DNA of 64,000 nucleotides from an uncultured Atopobiaceae bacterium (lineage in GTDB: Bacteria; Actinomycetota; Coriobacteriia; Coriobacteriales; Atopobiaceae). The notes beneath the pieces were generated by a model. The model saw only the letters and a list, made by a program, of their open reading frames with translations, searched no databases and was not told the DNA's origin. Position 1 is the stretch's first letter. Every line of letters starts with the position of its first letter. A program made the position numbers and the translations under genes. The stretch lies in NCBI GenBank assembly GCA_944320975.1, contig CALUJM010000004.1, positions 62,001 through 126,000 of the forward strand. Reading direction: 5' to 3'. This document shows positions 57,314 through 64,000 of the stretch, one piece after another.

Positions 57314-58477
57314 ATGCTGTCCAGCTGCTACATCACGGGCGCGCGCGTCCTTTCCGAGGGCGAGCTCGCGCGCCTGAACGTCACCGTCGAGGACGGCGTC
57401 GTCACGGGCCTCTCCTCGGCCTATGACAACGAGAAGAACCTGCCGGTCGTCGACGCGAGCGGGCTTCTCGCCCTGCCGGGCTTCATCGACGTGCACACCC
57501 ACGGCGCCGCGGGCTTTGACGTGAACGCCGCCGACGTCGAGGGTCTGCGCACCATCGGCCGCTTCTTCGCCTCCCAGGGAACCACGGGCTGGCTCTGCTC
57601 CATCCTCACGGACACGCCGGAGCAGACGCTCTGGTGCATCGAGCAGGCGCGCCAGGTCATCGAGGGCGGCCCCTACGACGGCGCCGCGCTTCTCGGCATC
57701 CACCTGGAGGGCCCGTGCCTCTCGAGCGAGTACAAGGGCGCCATGCCCGAGCACCTGCTCATGCACGAGGCCTCGGTCGACCTGTTCCGCCAGTACCAGG
57801 AGGCCGCCGGCGGGCACATCCTCTACACCACCCTCGCCCCGGAGGTCCCCGGCGTGCCCGAGCTCATCCCGCAGCTCGAGGCCCTGGGCATCACCTCCGC
57901 CATCGGCCACAGCGGCGCGGGCTACGACCTCTCCTGGGCGTGTGTGAACGCGGGCGCCAAGTCCGCCACGCACGTGGGCAACGCGATGCGCCTCTTCCAC
58001 CAGCATGAGCCCGCGATTTTTGGAGTTGCGCTCGAGAGCGACATCTACGCGGAGACGATCTGCGACGGCCGCCACCTCGTGCCGGGCACGGTGCGCCTCT
58101 ACGTCAAGGTCAAGGGCTGGGACAAGATCTTGGGCATCACCGACTCCATCATGGCCGCCGGCCTGCCCGATGGCAACTACAAGCTCGGCGTCAACGACGT
58201 CGTGGTGGAGGACGGCGACGCCAAGCTCGCCACCACGGGCGTCCGCGCGGGCTCCACGCTCACGCAGGCCACGGCGCTGCGCAACTTCATGAAGTTCACC
58301 GGCGCCCCGGTCGAGCTGGCCGCCAAGCCGCTCTCCGAGAACCCGGCGCGCCTCTTCGGGTGGTCCGACCGCGGCCGCATCGCCGTGGGGTCGCGCGCCG
58401 ACATCGTGCTCATGGACGACGCCTATGACGTCGTCCGCACGATCGTGGGCGGCCGCACCGTCTACGAGCGCGCGTAG
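57314..58477 (+). CDS. nagA: N-acetylglucosamine-6-phosphate deacetylase
   Basis: 387 residues, amidohydrolase superfamily. Motifs: GFIDVHTHGAAGFDVN, GIHLEGPCLSSEYKG (metal Glu), SAIGHSGAGYDLSW, SATHVGNAMRLFHQHEP, ICDGRHLVPGT and catalytic Asp in GITDSIMAAGLPDG. It supplies GlcN-6-phosphate to the preceding NagB. It is related to, but clearly distinct from, the deacetylase at 30967. AGGGAGGCCGGCC precedes the ATG. A terminator follows 27 bases after the stop. Confidence 0.92.
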   Translation: MLSSCYITGARVLSEGELARLNVTVEDGVVTGLSSAYDNEKNLPVVDASGLLALPGFIDVHTHGAAGFDVNAADVEGLRTIGRFFASQGTTGWLCSILTDTPEQTLWCIEQARQVIEGGPYDGAALLGIHLEGPCLSSEYKGAMPEHLLMHEASVDLFRQYQEAAGGHILYTTLAPEVPGVPELIPQLEALGITSAIGHSGAGYDLSWACVNAGAKSATHVGNAMRLFHQHEPAIFGVALESDIYAETICDGRHLVPGTVRLYVKVKGWDKILGITDSIMAAGLPDGNYKLGVNDVVVEDGDAKLATTGVRAGSTLTQATALRNFMKFTGAPVELAAKPLSENPARLFGWSDRGRIAVGSRADIVLMDDAYDVVRTIVGGRTVYERA

Positions 58478-58504
58478 CGCTGGCTTTATCGGTCCCTTTC
58501 CCGA

Positions 58505-58534
58505 GGGCGGCTCCGTTGCGGGGCCGCCCTTTTC
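58505..58534 (+). terminator. Rho-independent terminator after nagA
   Basis: Stem GGGCGGC (58505-58511) with GCCGCCC (58523-58529), followed by TTTTC. Confidence 0.85.
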
Positions 58535-58571
58535 TACCGCGCGTTCTTCTCGGCTGGCCGCTTGCATGCGC

Positions 58572-58694
58572 GCTATCGAATCGGCCGCCGTGGCACGCGA
58601 GCCCCTGCCACGGCGGCCGATTCGATAGCTGGCGCGGCGTCGTGCTAGCGAAAGCGCCGCCGTGGCAGACCGCCCCCTGCCACGGCGGCGCTTT
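58572..58694. repeat. Two GCCGCCGTGGCA hairpins between nagA and GH13 gene
   Basis: Hairpin 1: 24-bp perfect stem GCTATCGAATCGGCCGCCGT... (58572-58595 with 58606-58629), 10-nt loop. Hairpin 2: 18-bp perfect stem AAAGCGCCGCCGTGGCAG (58651-58668 with 58677-58694), followed by T. Same family as 40323-40429. With the terminator at 58505 they fill the 334-base gap. Confidence 0.85.
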
Positions 58695-58811
58695 TGACAG
58701 CGCGCCCCTCAAGCATCGGGCGGACGCGCCGCCGCTGACCCACGGCGAAATTAGGCGAACGGCATGCGGCTAGAATGTTGGGGGTCCGCTGTCTATGAGA
58801 GGAGCTCCCGC

Positions 58812-60161
58812 ATGAGCTGGTACGAGCCGTCCTTTGTCTATCAGGTGTATCCGCTGGGCCTTACCGGCGCCCCGTACGAGAACGACGGAGTCCTCGAGCA
58901 TCGCATCCTGCAGCTCGTCGACAACGGCTGGATCGAGCATATGGCCAAGCTCGGCGCCACGTGCCTGCTGCTCAACCCCGTCTTCGAGTCCGACGCCCAC
59001 GGATATGACACGCGCGACTACACCAAGGTCGATTGCCGCCTGGGCACCAACGAAGACCTACGTGCTGTGGTGGACGCATGCCACGAGGCCGGCATCAAGG
59101 TGCTCCTGGACGGCGTGTTCAACCACGTGGGACGTGGCTTCTGGGCGTTCCAGGACGTTCTCGCCCGCCGCGGGGAGAGTCCCTACGCCGGTTGGTTCGA
59201 GATCGACTTCAACGGCAACAACTGCTTCAACGACGGCCTCTCCTACAGCTGCTGGGAGGGCGCCCAGAACCTGGTGAAGCTCAACCACTGGAACAACGAG
59301 CTCAACGACTACCTGGCCGACGTCATCCGCGGCTGGGTGCGCGAGTTTGACATCGATGGTCTGCGCCTCGACGTTGCCTACTGCCTCGACCAGGGATTCC
59401 TGCGCTTCTTGCGCAACCTCGCCAACCAGATCGGCAACGAGCGGGGCGAGAAGTTCCCGCTGGTGGGGGAGACCATGTTCGGCGACTACAACCAGTGGAT
59501 GGGCGAGGACCTCTGCGACTCGGTCACCAACTACGAGGCCTACAAGGGCCTGTGGTCGTCCATGAACGCCGCCAACATGCACGAGATCGCCTACGCGCTG
59601 GAGCGCCAGAGCGGCAGCCAGCCGTGGGACCTCTACACCGGCCGCCACATGCTCGACTTCGTGGACAATCATGACGTGCCGCGCATCGCCACCAAGCTGG
59701 ACGACAAGAACCAGCTGGTCCCGCTCTACGGCCTGCTCTTTGCGATGAGCGGCGTGCCCGCGGTCTACTACGGCTCCGAGTGGGGGATCGAGGGCGAGCA
59801 GCTCCCCGGCGACCACGAGCTGCGTCCCGCGCTCGACGCGCCCGAGTGGAGCGCGCTCACCGACTGGATCGCTGCGATCGCGCGCGCCCGCGAGGACTCT
59901 ACGGCGCTCGTCTGGGGCGACTACACGCAGCTCCAGTGCCAACCCCAGCAGTTGGTGTTCCAGCGCACCTACGGGGGCGGCGAGCACGGTACCTACGAGC
60001 GCGTGATCGTAGCGATTAACGCCAGCGGCGAGCCCGCGACGGTGCACTTCGACGCCCAGTGCGGTCGAGCCGTGGACCTCATCACCGGTGAGGAGCACGA
60101 CTTCGGTGGCGGATCCGAGCTCAAGCCCTACTCCGCGTACTACTGGCGCTGCGAGCGGTAG
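58812..60161 (+). CDS. GH13 alpha-amylase-family glycoside hydrolase, intracellular
   Basis: 449 residues, no signal peptide. The (beta/alpha)8 barrel has the GH13 conserved regions: LDGVFNHVG (region I), GLRLDVAY with the nucleophile Asp (region II), LVGETMFG with the acid/base Glu (region III) and FVDNHDVPRI with the third Asp (region IV). The small size and the start YEPSFVYQVYPLGLTGAPYE suggest a maltodextrin-active cytoplasmic enzyme. GAGAGGAGCTCCCGC precedes the ATG at 58812. It stands alone between hairpin repeats and the 41-bp array, so its regulation is unclear. Confidence 0.88.
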   Translation: MSWYEPSFVYQVYPLGLTGAPYENDGVLEHRILQLVDNGWIEHMAKLGATCLLLNPVFESDAHGYDTRDYTKVDCRLGTNEDLRAVVDACHEAGIKVLLDGVFNHVGRGFWAFQDVLARRGESPYAGWFEIDFNGNNCFNDGLSYSCWEGAQNLVKLNHWNNELNDYLADVIRGWVREFDIDGLRLDVAYCLDQGFLRFLRNLANQIGNERGEKFPLVGETMFGDYNQWMGEDLCDSVTNYEAYKGLWSSMNAANMHEIAYALERQSGSQPWDLYTGRHMLDFVDNHDVPRIATKLDDKNQLVPLYGLLFAMSGVPAVYYGSEWGIEGEQLPGDHELRPALDAPEWSALTDWIAAIARAREDSTALVWGDYTQLQCQPQQLVFQRTYGGGEHGTYERVIVAINASGEPATVHFDAQCGRAVDLITGEEHDFGGGSELKPYSAYYWRCER

Positions 60162-60187
60162 GGGGCGCCTCCGGGTTGTCCCCGGCT

Positions 60188-60502
60188 GCTTAACAATTGT
60201 GCCTCGTCCGGGATTCGAGCGCCGCGCCGCTTAAGAAATCCGCCTCGTCCGGCGGGGCGGCCGCGGCGCGCTTATGAATCGCGCTTCGTCCGGGCCCTGG
60301 GGTCCTTCTCGCTTAGCTTTTTCGCCTCGTCCGGGTGGCAGGGCCGCCGCTGCTTAGAAAGGCCGCCCCGTCCGGGGCCCTGCCCCGTCCGCCCTTTCGG
60401 ACGTGACGCGATTCCTAAGCGCGCCGGCCCCGAAATCCCGGACGAAGCCGATTTCCTAAGCGAGAAGGACCATGCCGCCCGGACGAGTTGCAAGAGCTAA
60501 GC
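60188..60502. repeat. Eight-unit array, 25-bp unit on a 41-bp pitch, with internal inversion
   Basis: Units begin GCTTA and end with CGTCCGG. Five direct units start at 60188, 60229, 60270, 60311 and 60352, exactly 41 bp apart. Three inverted units end at 60420, 60461 and 60502, again exactly 41 bp apart. Approximate consensus is GCTTAGGAAATCGGCTTCG followed by TCCGGG. Sixteen-base separators between units are GC-rich and unrelated to one another. 41 is not a multiple of three and no long frame spans the region, so it is not coding. Units vary, unlike CRISPR repeats. It occupies most of the 542-base gap between the GH13 gene and the frl operon. Confidence 0.95.
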
Positions 60503-60622
60503 AAGGATACTTCGAGAAGAATCACTAGCCTCTTAGTGTCGGCGAAGATGACCGTTGACAGGTCATTCATTTCCGTTCGCCGTCTTCTTTGTTTCCCCAC
60601 GTTTCAAATGCCCATTTTCTGC

Positions 60623-60673
60623 TTGACGCGAGGTCATGTGTGATTATCTTCAGGATATGACGTTATATGACGT
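60623..60673 (+). promoter_or_regulatory. Promoter and ATATGACGT operator of the frl operon
   Basis: TTGACG (60623-60628), 16-base spacer, TATCTT (60645-60650) make a plausible promoter. Just downstream are two exact copies of ATATGACGT (60655-60663 and 60665-60673) spaced 10 bp apart, the second forming the palindrome TGACGTCA. This is where a repressor would block transcription. Confidence 0.6.
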
Positions 60674-60703
60674 CAAACACTCACGTCGAGAGAAAGGTTG
60701 CAG

Positions 60704-61696
60704 ATGAAGCAGGAGCACATCGACCAGGTGGCAGCGGCCGTTTCCGCTGTTGCCGAGAGGCTCGAGAAGGGCGAGGTCAAGAACATCTACTTCGTCGCGT
60801 GCGGTGGGTCCCAGGCCAACATGATGCCGGCGCAGTACATGTTTGACCGCGAGCTCGACATCCCGGCGGCCATCTACACCTCGAACGAGTTCAACTACGG
60901 TACGCCGAAGAACTTTGGTGCCAACTCTGTTGTCATTACTTGCTCGCACTCGGGAACCACGCCCGAGACTGTTGCTGCCGCACAGAAGGCGACCGATGCG
61001 GGCGCCCTCTCAATTGCCTTCTCCAATGAGGTTGACTCTCCGCTGTGGAACGCGGCGATGTATCCGATTCACTACGACCATGGCGCCGAGGCCGTCGACT
61101 GCGACAAGGGCGGCTCCGTCATGATGAAGCTGTGGTTCGAGCTTCTCCGTATTCTCGATCCCGTAAACGCGGACGTCTGGCAGAGTGGCTCCGATGCCAT
61201 TGACAATCTCATCGATGTCAAGAATGCCGCGTCGGAGAAGTATCGCGAGACTGCCGTCAAGTTTGCGAGTGACAACAAGCGTGCCCAGGTCATCTATACC
61301 ATGGGCTCCGGTGCAAACTACGGCGAGATGTACTCGCTCGCCATCTGCCTGTTCATGGAGATGCAGTGGATTCACTCCAACTGCATCCACTCTGGCGAGT
61401 ACTTCCATGGCCCGTTCGAGGTGACCGACTTCGACGTTCCGTTCGTCATTACTGTGGGCAACGGCGCCACCCGCTACCTCGATGAGCGCGCCCTCGCGTT
61501 TGCTCAGAAGTTCTCCGAGCGCCTCTTCGTCATCGACGAGAACGACTTCGAGTTCGGCAATCTTGACGCGCGTGTGCGCGAGTACCTTGCCCCCGAGGTT
61601 CTCGCAGCCGTCATCCGTACGATGGTCGATGCCCTTGCCCATGATCGCGGACACGCCCTTTCGGTGCGTCGCTACATGTGGCAGATGGAGTACTAG
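60704..61696 (+). CDS. frlB: Fructoselysine-6-phosphate deglycase-like SIS protein (FrlB family)
   Basis: 330 residues with two SIS domains. Segments FVACGGSQANMMPAQYMFD, SNEFNYGTPKNFGANSVVI, TCSHSGTTPETVAAAQKA and SNCIHSGEYFHGPFEV (catalytic Glu and His region) are those of FrlB/GfrF-type deglycases, which split 6-phosphorylated Amadori products into glucose-6-phosphate and an amino acid. The adjacent PfkB kinase resembles FrlD, supporting the assignment. The ATG 60704 follows GAAAGGTTGC. AgaS-type deaminase is less likely given the FrlD neighbour. The promoter and operator lie just upstream. Confidence 0.85.
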   Translation: MKQEHIDQVAAAVSAVAERLEKGEVKNIYFVACGGSQANMMPAQYMFDRELDIPAAIYTSNEFNYGTPKNFGANSVVITCSHSGTTPETVAAAQKATDAGALSIAFSNEVDSPLWNAAMYPIHYDHGAEAVDCDKGGSVMMKLWFELLRILDPVNADVWQSGSDAIDNLIDVKNAASEKYRETAVKFASDNKRAQVIYTMGSGANYGEMYSLAICLFMEMQWIHSNCIHSGEYFHGPFEVTDFDVPFVITVGNGATRYLDERALAFAQKFSERLFVIDENDFEFGNLDARVREYLAPEVLAAVIRTMVDALAHDRGHALSVRRYMWQMEY

Positions 61697-61708
61697 GGAA
61701 CACGAGCT

Positions 61709-61736
61709 GGGGCCCGCATCGTCGGGTGCGGGCCCC
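61709..61736. repeat. Intercistronic hairpin between frlB and frlD
   Basis: Perfect 10-bp stem GGGGCCCGCA (61709-61718) with 61727-61736, 8-nt loop, no T tract. More likely an mRNA stability or processing element than a full terminator. Confidence 0.6.
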
Positions 61737-61761
61737 GTAAGACCGCAGAAAGGACAAAGCG

Positions 61762-62577
61762 ATGCGCCTCATTGCTCTGGGTGACTGCGTGGCAGACCGC
61801 TACGTCGATGACGGCGTGTTCTATCCGGGCGGGCAGGCTGTAAACGTTGCGGTGAACGCTCGGCGCGACGGAGCTGAGAGTGCTTCCTACCTGGGAATCT
61901 TTGCCGACGACTACTTTGCGGAGCATATCCGGTCTGTCCTAGCAGACGAAGGCGTTGAGACGGATCGCTGCCGTGTGGCCAACGGCACTACGCCGGGGCC
62001 GGGGGTGCGGCTGGTTGACGGAGAGCGCGTCTTTCTCGGCGGACGGCGCGACTCGGTGGCCCATCTGCTGAGGATGCGCGTTGTGCGCGAGGATCTTGAG
62101 CTGCTCGCGTGCTATGACGTGTGCCATACGACCAATGATGCCGGGATTGACGAGTTTCTTCCGCAGATTCACGGCGTCGTGCCTCTGTCCTACGACTTCT
62201 CGACTGGTCACGATGACGCGTATCTCTCGCGCATCTGTCCGTCAGTTGACATTGCGTTCTTCTCAGGAGAGGGACTTGGTCGTCAGGAAGCGGGGGAGCT
62301 CATGCATCGCGCGCACGGGCTGGGATGCTCGCTCGTCGTGGTGACGATGGGCGCGCTCGGGAGCCTCTGCTTCGACGGCGTGTCGGTTCACGAGTGTGGC
62401 ATTACCAAGGTTGATGCCATTGACACGATGGGCGCAGGCGACTCCTACGCCGCGGGTTTCCTTGTTCGCTACTTCGATACCCGCGACGTCGACGCCGCCA
62501 TGGCCTTTGCTGCTGAGCGGGCAGCACACACCTGTACGGTACACGGCGCCTTTGGGCGTCCGAGCAAGATTAGATAG
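61762..62577 (+). CDS. frlD: Fructoselysine 6-kinase-like PfkB protein (FrlD family)
   Basis: 271 residues, ribokinase fold. The N-terminus MRLIALGDCVADRYVDDGVFYPGGQAVNVAVN-type opening (GDxxxD and PGGxxxN), YDVCHTTND, PLSYDFSTGHDD and the anion-hole/catalytic segment IDTMGAGDSYAAGFL are those of FrlD, which phosphorylates fructoselysine at C6. Catalytic Asp lies in GAGDS. GAAAGGACAAAGCG precedes the ATG. Its product would be the substrate of FrlB, so uptake here is of unphosphorylated substrate, consistent with the downstream ABC-type binding protein. Confidence 0.87.
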   Translation: MRLIALGDCVADRYVDDGVFYPGGQAVNVAVNARRDGAESASYLGIFADDYFAEHIRSVLADEGVETDRCRVANGTTPGPGVRLVDGERVFLGGRRDSVAHLLRMRVVREDLELLACYDVCHTTNDAGIDEFLPQIHGVVPLSYDFSTGHDDAYLSRICPSVDIAFFSGEGLGRQEAGELMHRAHGLGCSLVVVTMGALGSLCFDGVSVHECGITKVDAIDTMGAGDSYAAGFLVRYFDTRDVDAAMAFAAERAAHTCTVHGAFGRPSKIR

Positions 62578-62602
62578 CGGAAAACGGAGCTAGGAGGCAG
62601 GT

Positions 62603-64000
62603 ATGAGTTTCAAGTACGGTATCCCCACGGTGTCCCGACGCGACTTTCTAAAGGGCGGCGCTCTTGGCATGGCGATCGTCAGCGGAGCGGCTCTTGCGGG
62701 CTGCGACAACGGTGGCGGCGAGCAGGCGCCGGCCGGCGGCGACTCTGGGTCTAAGGGGGTCGGCATCGCCGTTGCGACGGCTCCCATCACGCTTGACCCG
62801 CTTGCCGCCCTTGACACGGTCTCTATGACGTTTATCTCGCAGGGCCTTGAATGCCTGTTCGAGAAGGACGCCGAGGGCGAGATCAAGCCCGCCGCATGTG
62901 AGTCCTATGAGGTCTCCGACGACCAGCTTACATGGACCTTCACGCTACGTGATGCCACGTGGAGCAATGGCGACCCCGTCGTAGCCGATGACTTCATCTG
63001 CTCCTGGCAGCGCAACGCCCAGGCTGATTCGGGTGTGGCAGACTTCCAGTACCAGATTGAGATGGCCGCCATCAAGAACTACGCTGCCGTTCTCGACGGT
63101 TCCGCTGACGTCTCGGAACTCGGGATCTCTGCCCCGGACGACAAGACCATCGTGATTGAACTCGAGCATCCCGTGCCCTTCATGCTCGACCTCCTTTCGT
63201 TTACACCGTGGGCGCCCGTGAACCGTGCGTTCCGCGAGGAGAAGGGCGATATGTTCGGTATCACCAAGGACGATCAGATTTATAATGGCCCGTTTACGGT
63301 CACGCAGTATGACAGCGCCGCCAACACCTTTGTGCTCACCAAGAACGAGGGCTACTGGGATGTCGACAACGTCGCCCTCGATACCGTTACCTTCCAGGTC
63401 ATCCCCGAGACGCAGCAGGCGGTTATGGCCTATGAGAGCGGCACGGTCGACTACGTCGAGCTCACGGGCGATCTTGTTGCCCAGTATCAGGACAACGAGG
63501 CTTTTGGCACCTGGGACGGTCAGTTCAACTACTACTTGATGATGAACACAACGCGCGAGGGCATGAACAACGAGAACTTCCGTCGCGCCATCGCCTGCGC
63601 CATCAACCGAGAGGACATCTGCAGCTCGATTCTCAAGGACGGCTCTGAGCCCGTTCAGCAGATGATTATGAAGGGCCTGTTCTTCAACGAGGCGGGCGAG
63701 GACTTTGCGGAGGCAAGTCCGCAGCCCAACGGCTACGACCTCGAGCAGGCGCAGCAGTTCTGGGAGGCCGCCCAGGCAGAGACGGACGTGCGTGAGTTCA
63801 CGCTCCTGTTCGATCAGGACAAGGACTTCACTCAGGATGCATGCGCCTACATCCAGGATACCGTTCAGAAGGCGCTGCCCGGTCTCACCATCAACCTTGA
63901 GGCAACTCCCAAGAAGAGCCGCACCGACCGGGCCCAGTCTGGTGACTTCGACGTCTGCCTGTGGGGCTGGGGCCCGGATTACGCCGACCCAACGGCCATT
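62603..64000 (+). CDS. Oligopeptide-type ABC substrate-binding lipoprotein (OppA/DppA family), 3' end outside window
   Basis: 466 residues visible, open to the window end. Twin-arginine-like VSRRDFLKGG and lipobox LAGC (about residue 34) mark an exported lipoprotein. SBP_bac_5 features: TLDPLAALDTVSMTFISQGL, LTWTFTLRDATWSNGDPVVADDF, YNGPFTVTQYD, MNTTREGMNNENFRRAIACAINRE and CLWGWGPDYADPTA. TAGGAGGCAGGT precedes the ATG at 62603. It is 25 bases after frlD in the same operon, so it is predicted to bind glycated amino acids or peptides in place of the FrlA permease of other bacteria; permease and ATPase genes should follow beyond the window. Confidence 0.88.
   Translation, partial: MSFKYGIPTVSRRDFLKGGALGMAIVSGAALAGCDNGGGEQAPAGGDSGSKGVGIAVATAPITLDPLAALDTVSMTFISQGLECLFEKDAEGEIKPAACESYEVSDDQLTWTFTLRDATWSNGDPVVADDFICSWQRNAQADSGVADFQYQIEMAAIKNYAAVLDGSADVSELGISAPDDKTIVIELEHPVPFMLDLLSFTPWAPVNRAFREEKGDMFGITKDDQIYNGPFTVTQYDSAANTFVLTKNEGYWDVDNVALDTVTFQVIPETQQAVMAYESGTVDYVELTGDLVAQYQDNEAFGTWDGQFNYYLMMNTTREGMNNENFRRAIACAINREDICSSILKDGSEPVQQMIMKGLFFNEAGEDFAEASPQPNGYDLEQAQQFWEAAQAETDVREFTLLFDQDKDFTQDACAYIQDTVQKALPGLTINLEATPKKSRTDRAQSGDFDVCLWGWGPDYADPTAI

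Noticed and set aside
60188..60502. CRISPR array interpretation of the 41-bp-pitch repeats
   Set aside because: Units differ at many positions, separators are only 16 bp, orientation inverts midway, and no cas genes are nearby.

Overview
This 64 kb window is high-GC DNA (roughly two thirds G+C by eye) with strong Shine-Dalgarno sites, compact operons and frequent GTG/TTG starts. Gene content fits a host-associated fermentative actinobacterium of the class Coriobacteriia (Olsenella/Atopobium-like): many PTS parts, amino-sugar and mucin-sugar catabolism, glycolysis, few biosynthetic genes, a T-box on pheST. The genus is an inference from content and style, not from a marker gene. I see no rRNA, tRNA, complete insertion sequence, prophage or CRISPR array.

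Layout. 0-11.7 kb: end of asnS, a CapA-like lipoprotein, a glycerol kinase/monoacylglycerol-lipase-like pair, manA, mscL with a zinc-ribbon tail, dtd, an M32 carboxypeptidase, ROK glucokinase, a PTS EIIA and a class II aldolase. 12.1-13.7 kb: DeoR regulator and HAD phosphatase. 13.9-21.1 kb: a two-component system with a LanFEG-like ABC exporter and a MacB/FtsX-like ABC system, the first FtsX-like gene being frameshifted. A 42-bp copy of the kinase 3' end, exactly 3,000 bp downstream, is fused to the 3' remnant of a GH1 glycosidase. 21.4-34.6 kb: EIIA-Glc, then a divergent regulon of a LacC-like kinase against a GH35 beta-galactosidase, mannose-family PTS (IIB, IIC, IID, IIA), GntR regulator, AgaS, an amino-sugar-6-phosphate deacetylase and a SIS protein. 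This probably imports and degrades Gal-beta-1,3-GalNAc-type mucin disaccharide via tagatose-6-phosphate. Two paralogous membrane-anchored helical-repeat proteins of unknown function sit within and just after it. 35-45.8 kb: lipase-like protein, T-box-controlled pheST, an amidase lipoprotein, four consecutive zinc-ribbon proteins and a zinc-phospholipase-like protein. 46-53.2 kb (minus strand): LacI regulator, class II aldolase, PFK, a divergent TPI, a LarA-like (DUF2088) protein and PGI, i.e. a complete upper-glycolysis cassette with an unexpected racemase-family enzyme. 53.6-58.5 kb: NitT/TauT-type ABC importer and nagB-nagA. 58.8-60.2 kb: GH13 glycosidase. 60.7-64 kb: frlB-frlD-like Amadori-product genes with an oligopeptide-type binding protein that runs off the window.

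The most unusual feature is between the genes. Intergenic DNA carries at least seven families of palindromic elements, several nested or paired head-to-head: a GGGACAG-core family whose TGA/TAA ends coincide with stop codons of neighbouring genes, one copy lying inside the pheS T-box leader; a GGGTATGTACACC four-copy element present twice; a GTAGGGTATTT pair; a GCCGTGGCA hairpin family; and others. Between the GH13 gene and the frl operon lies an array of eight 25-bp units on an exact 41-bp pitch, five direct then three inverted. The decamer GTTCTTCTCG is also strongly over-represented, especially outside genes.
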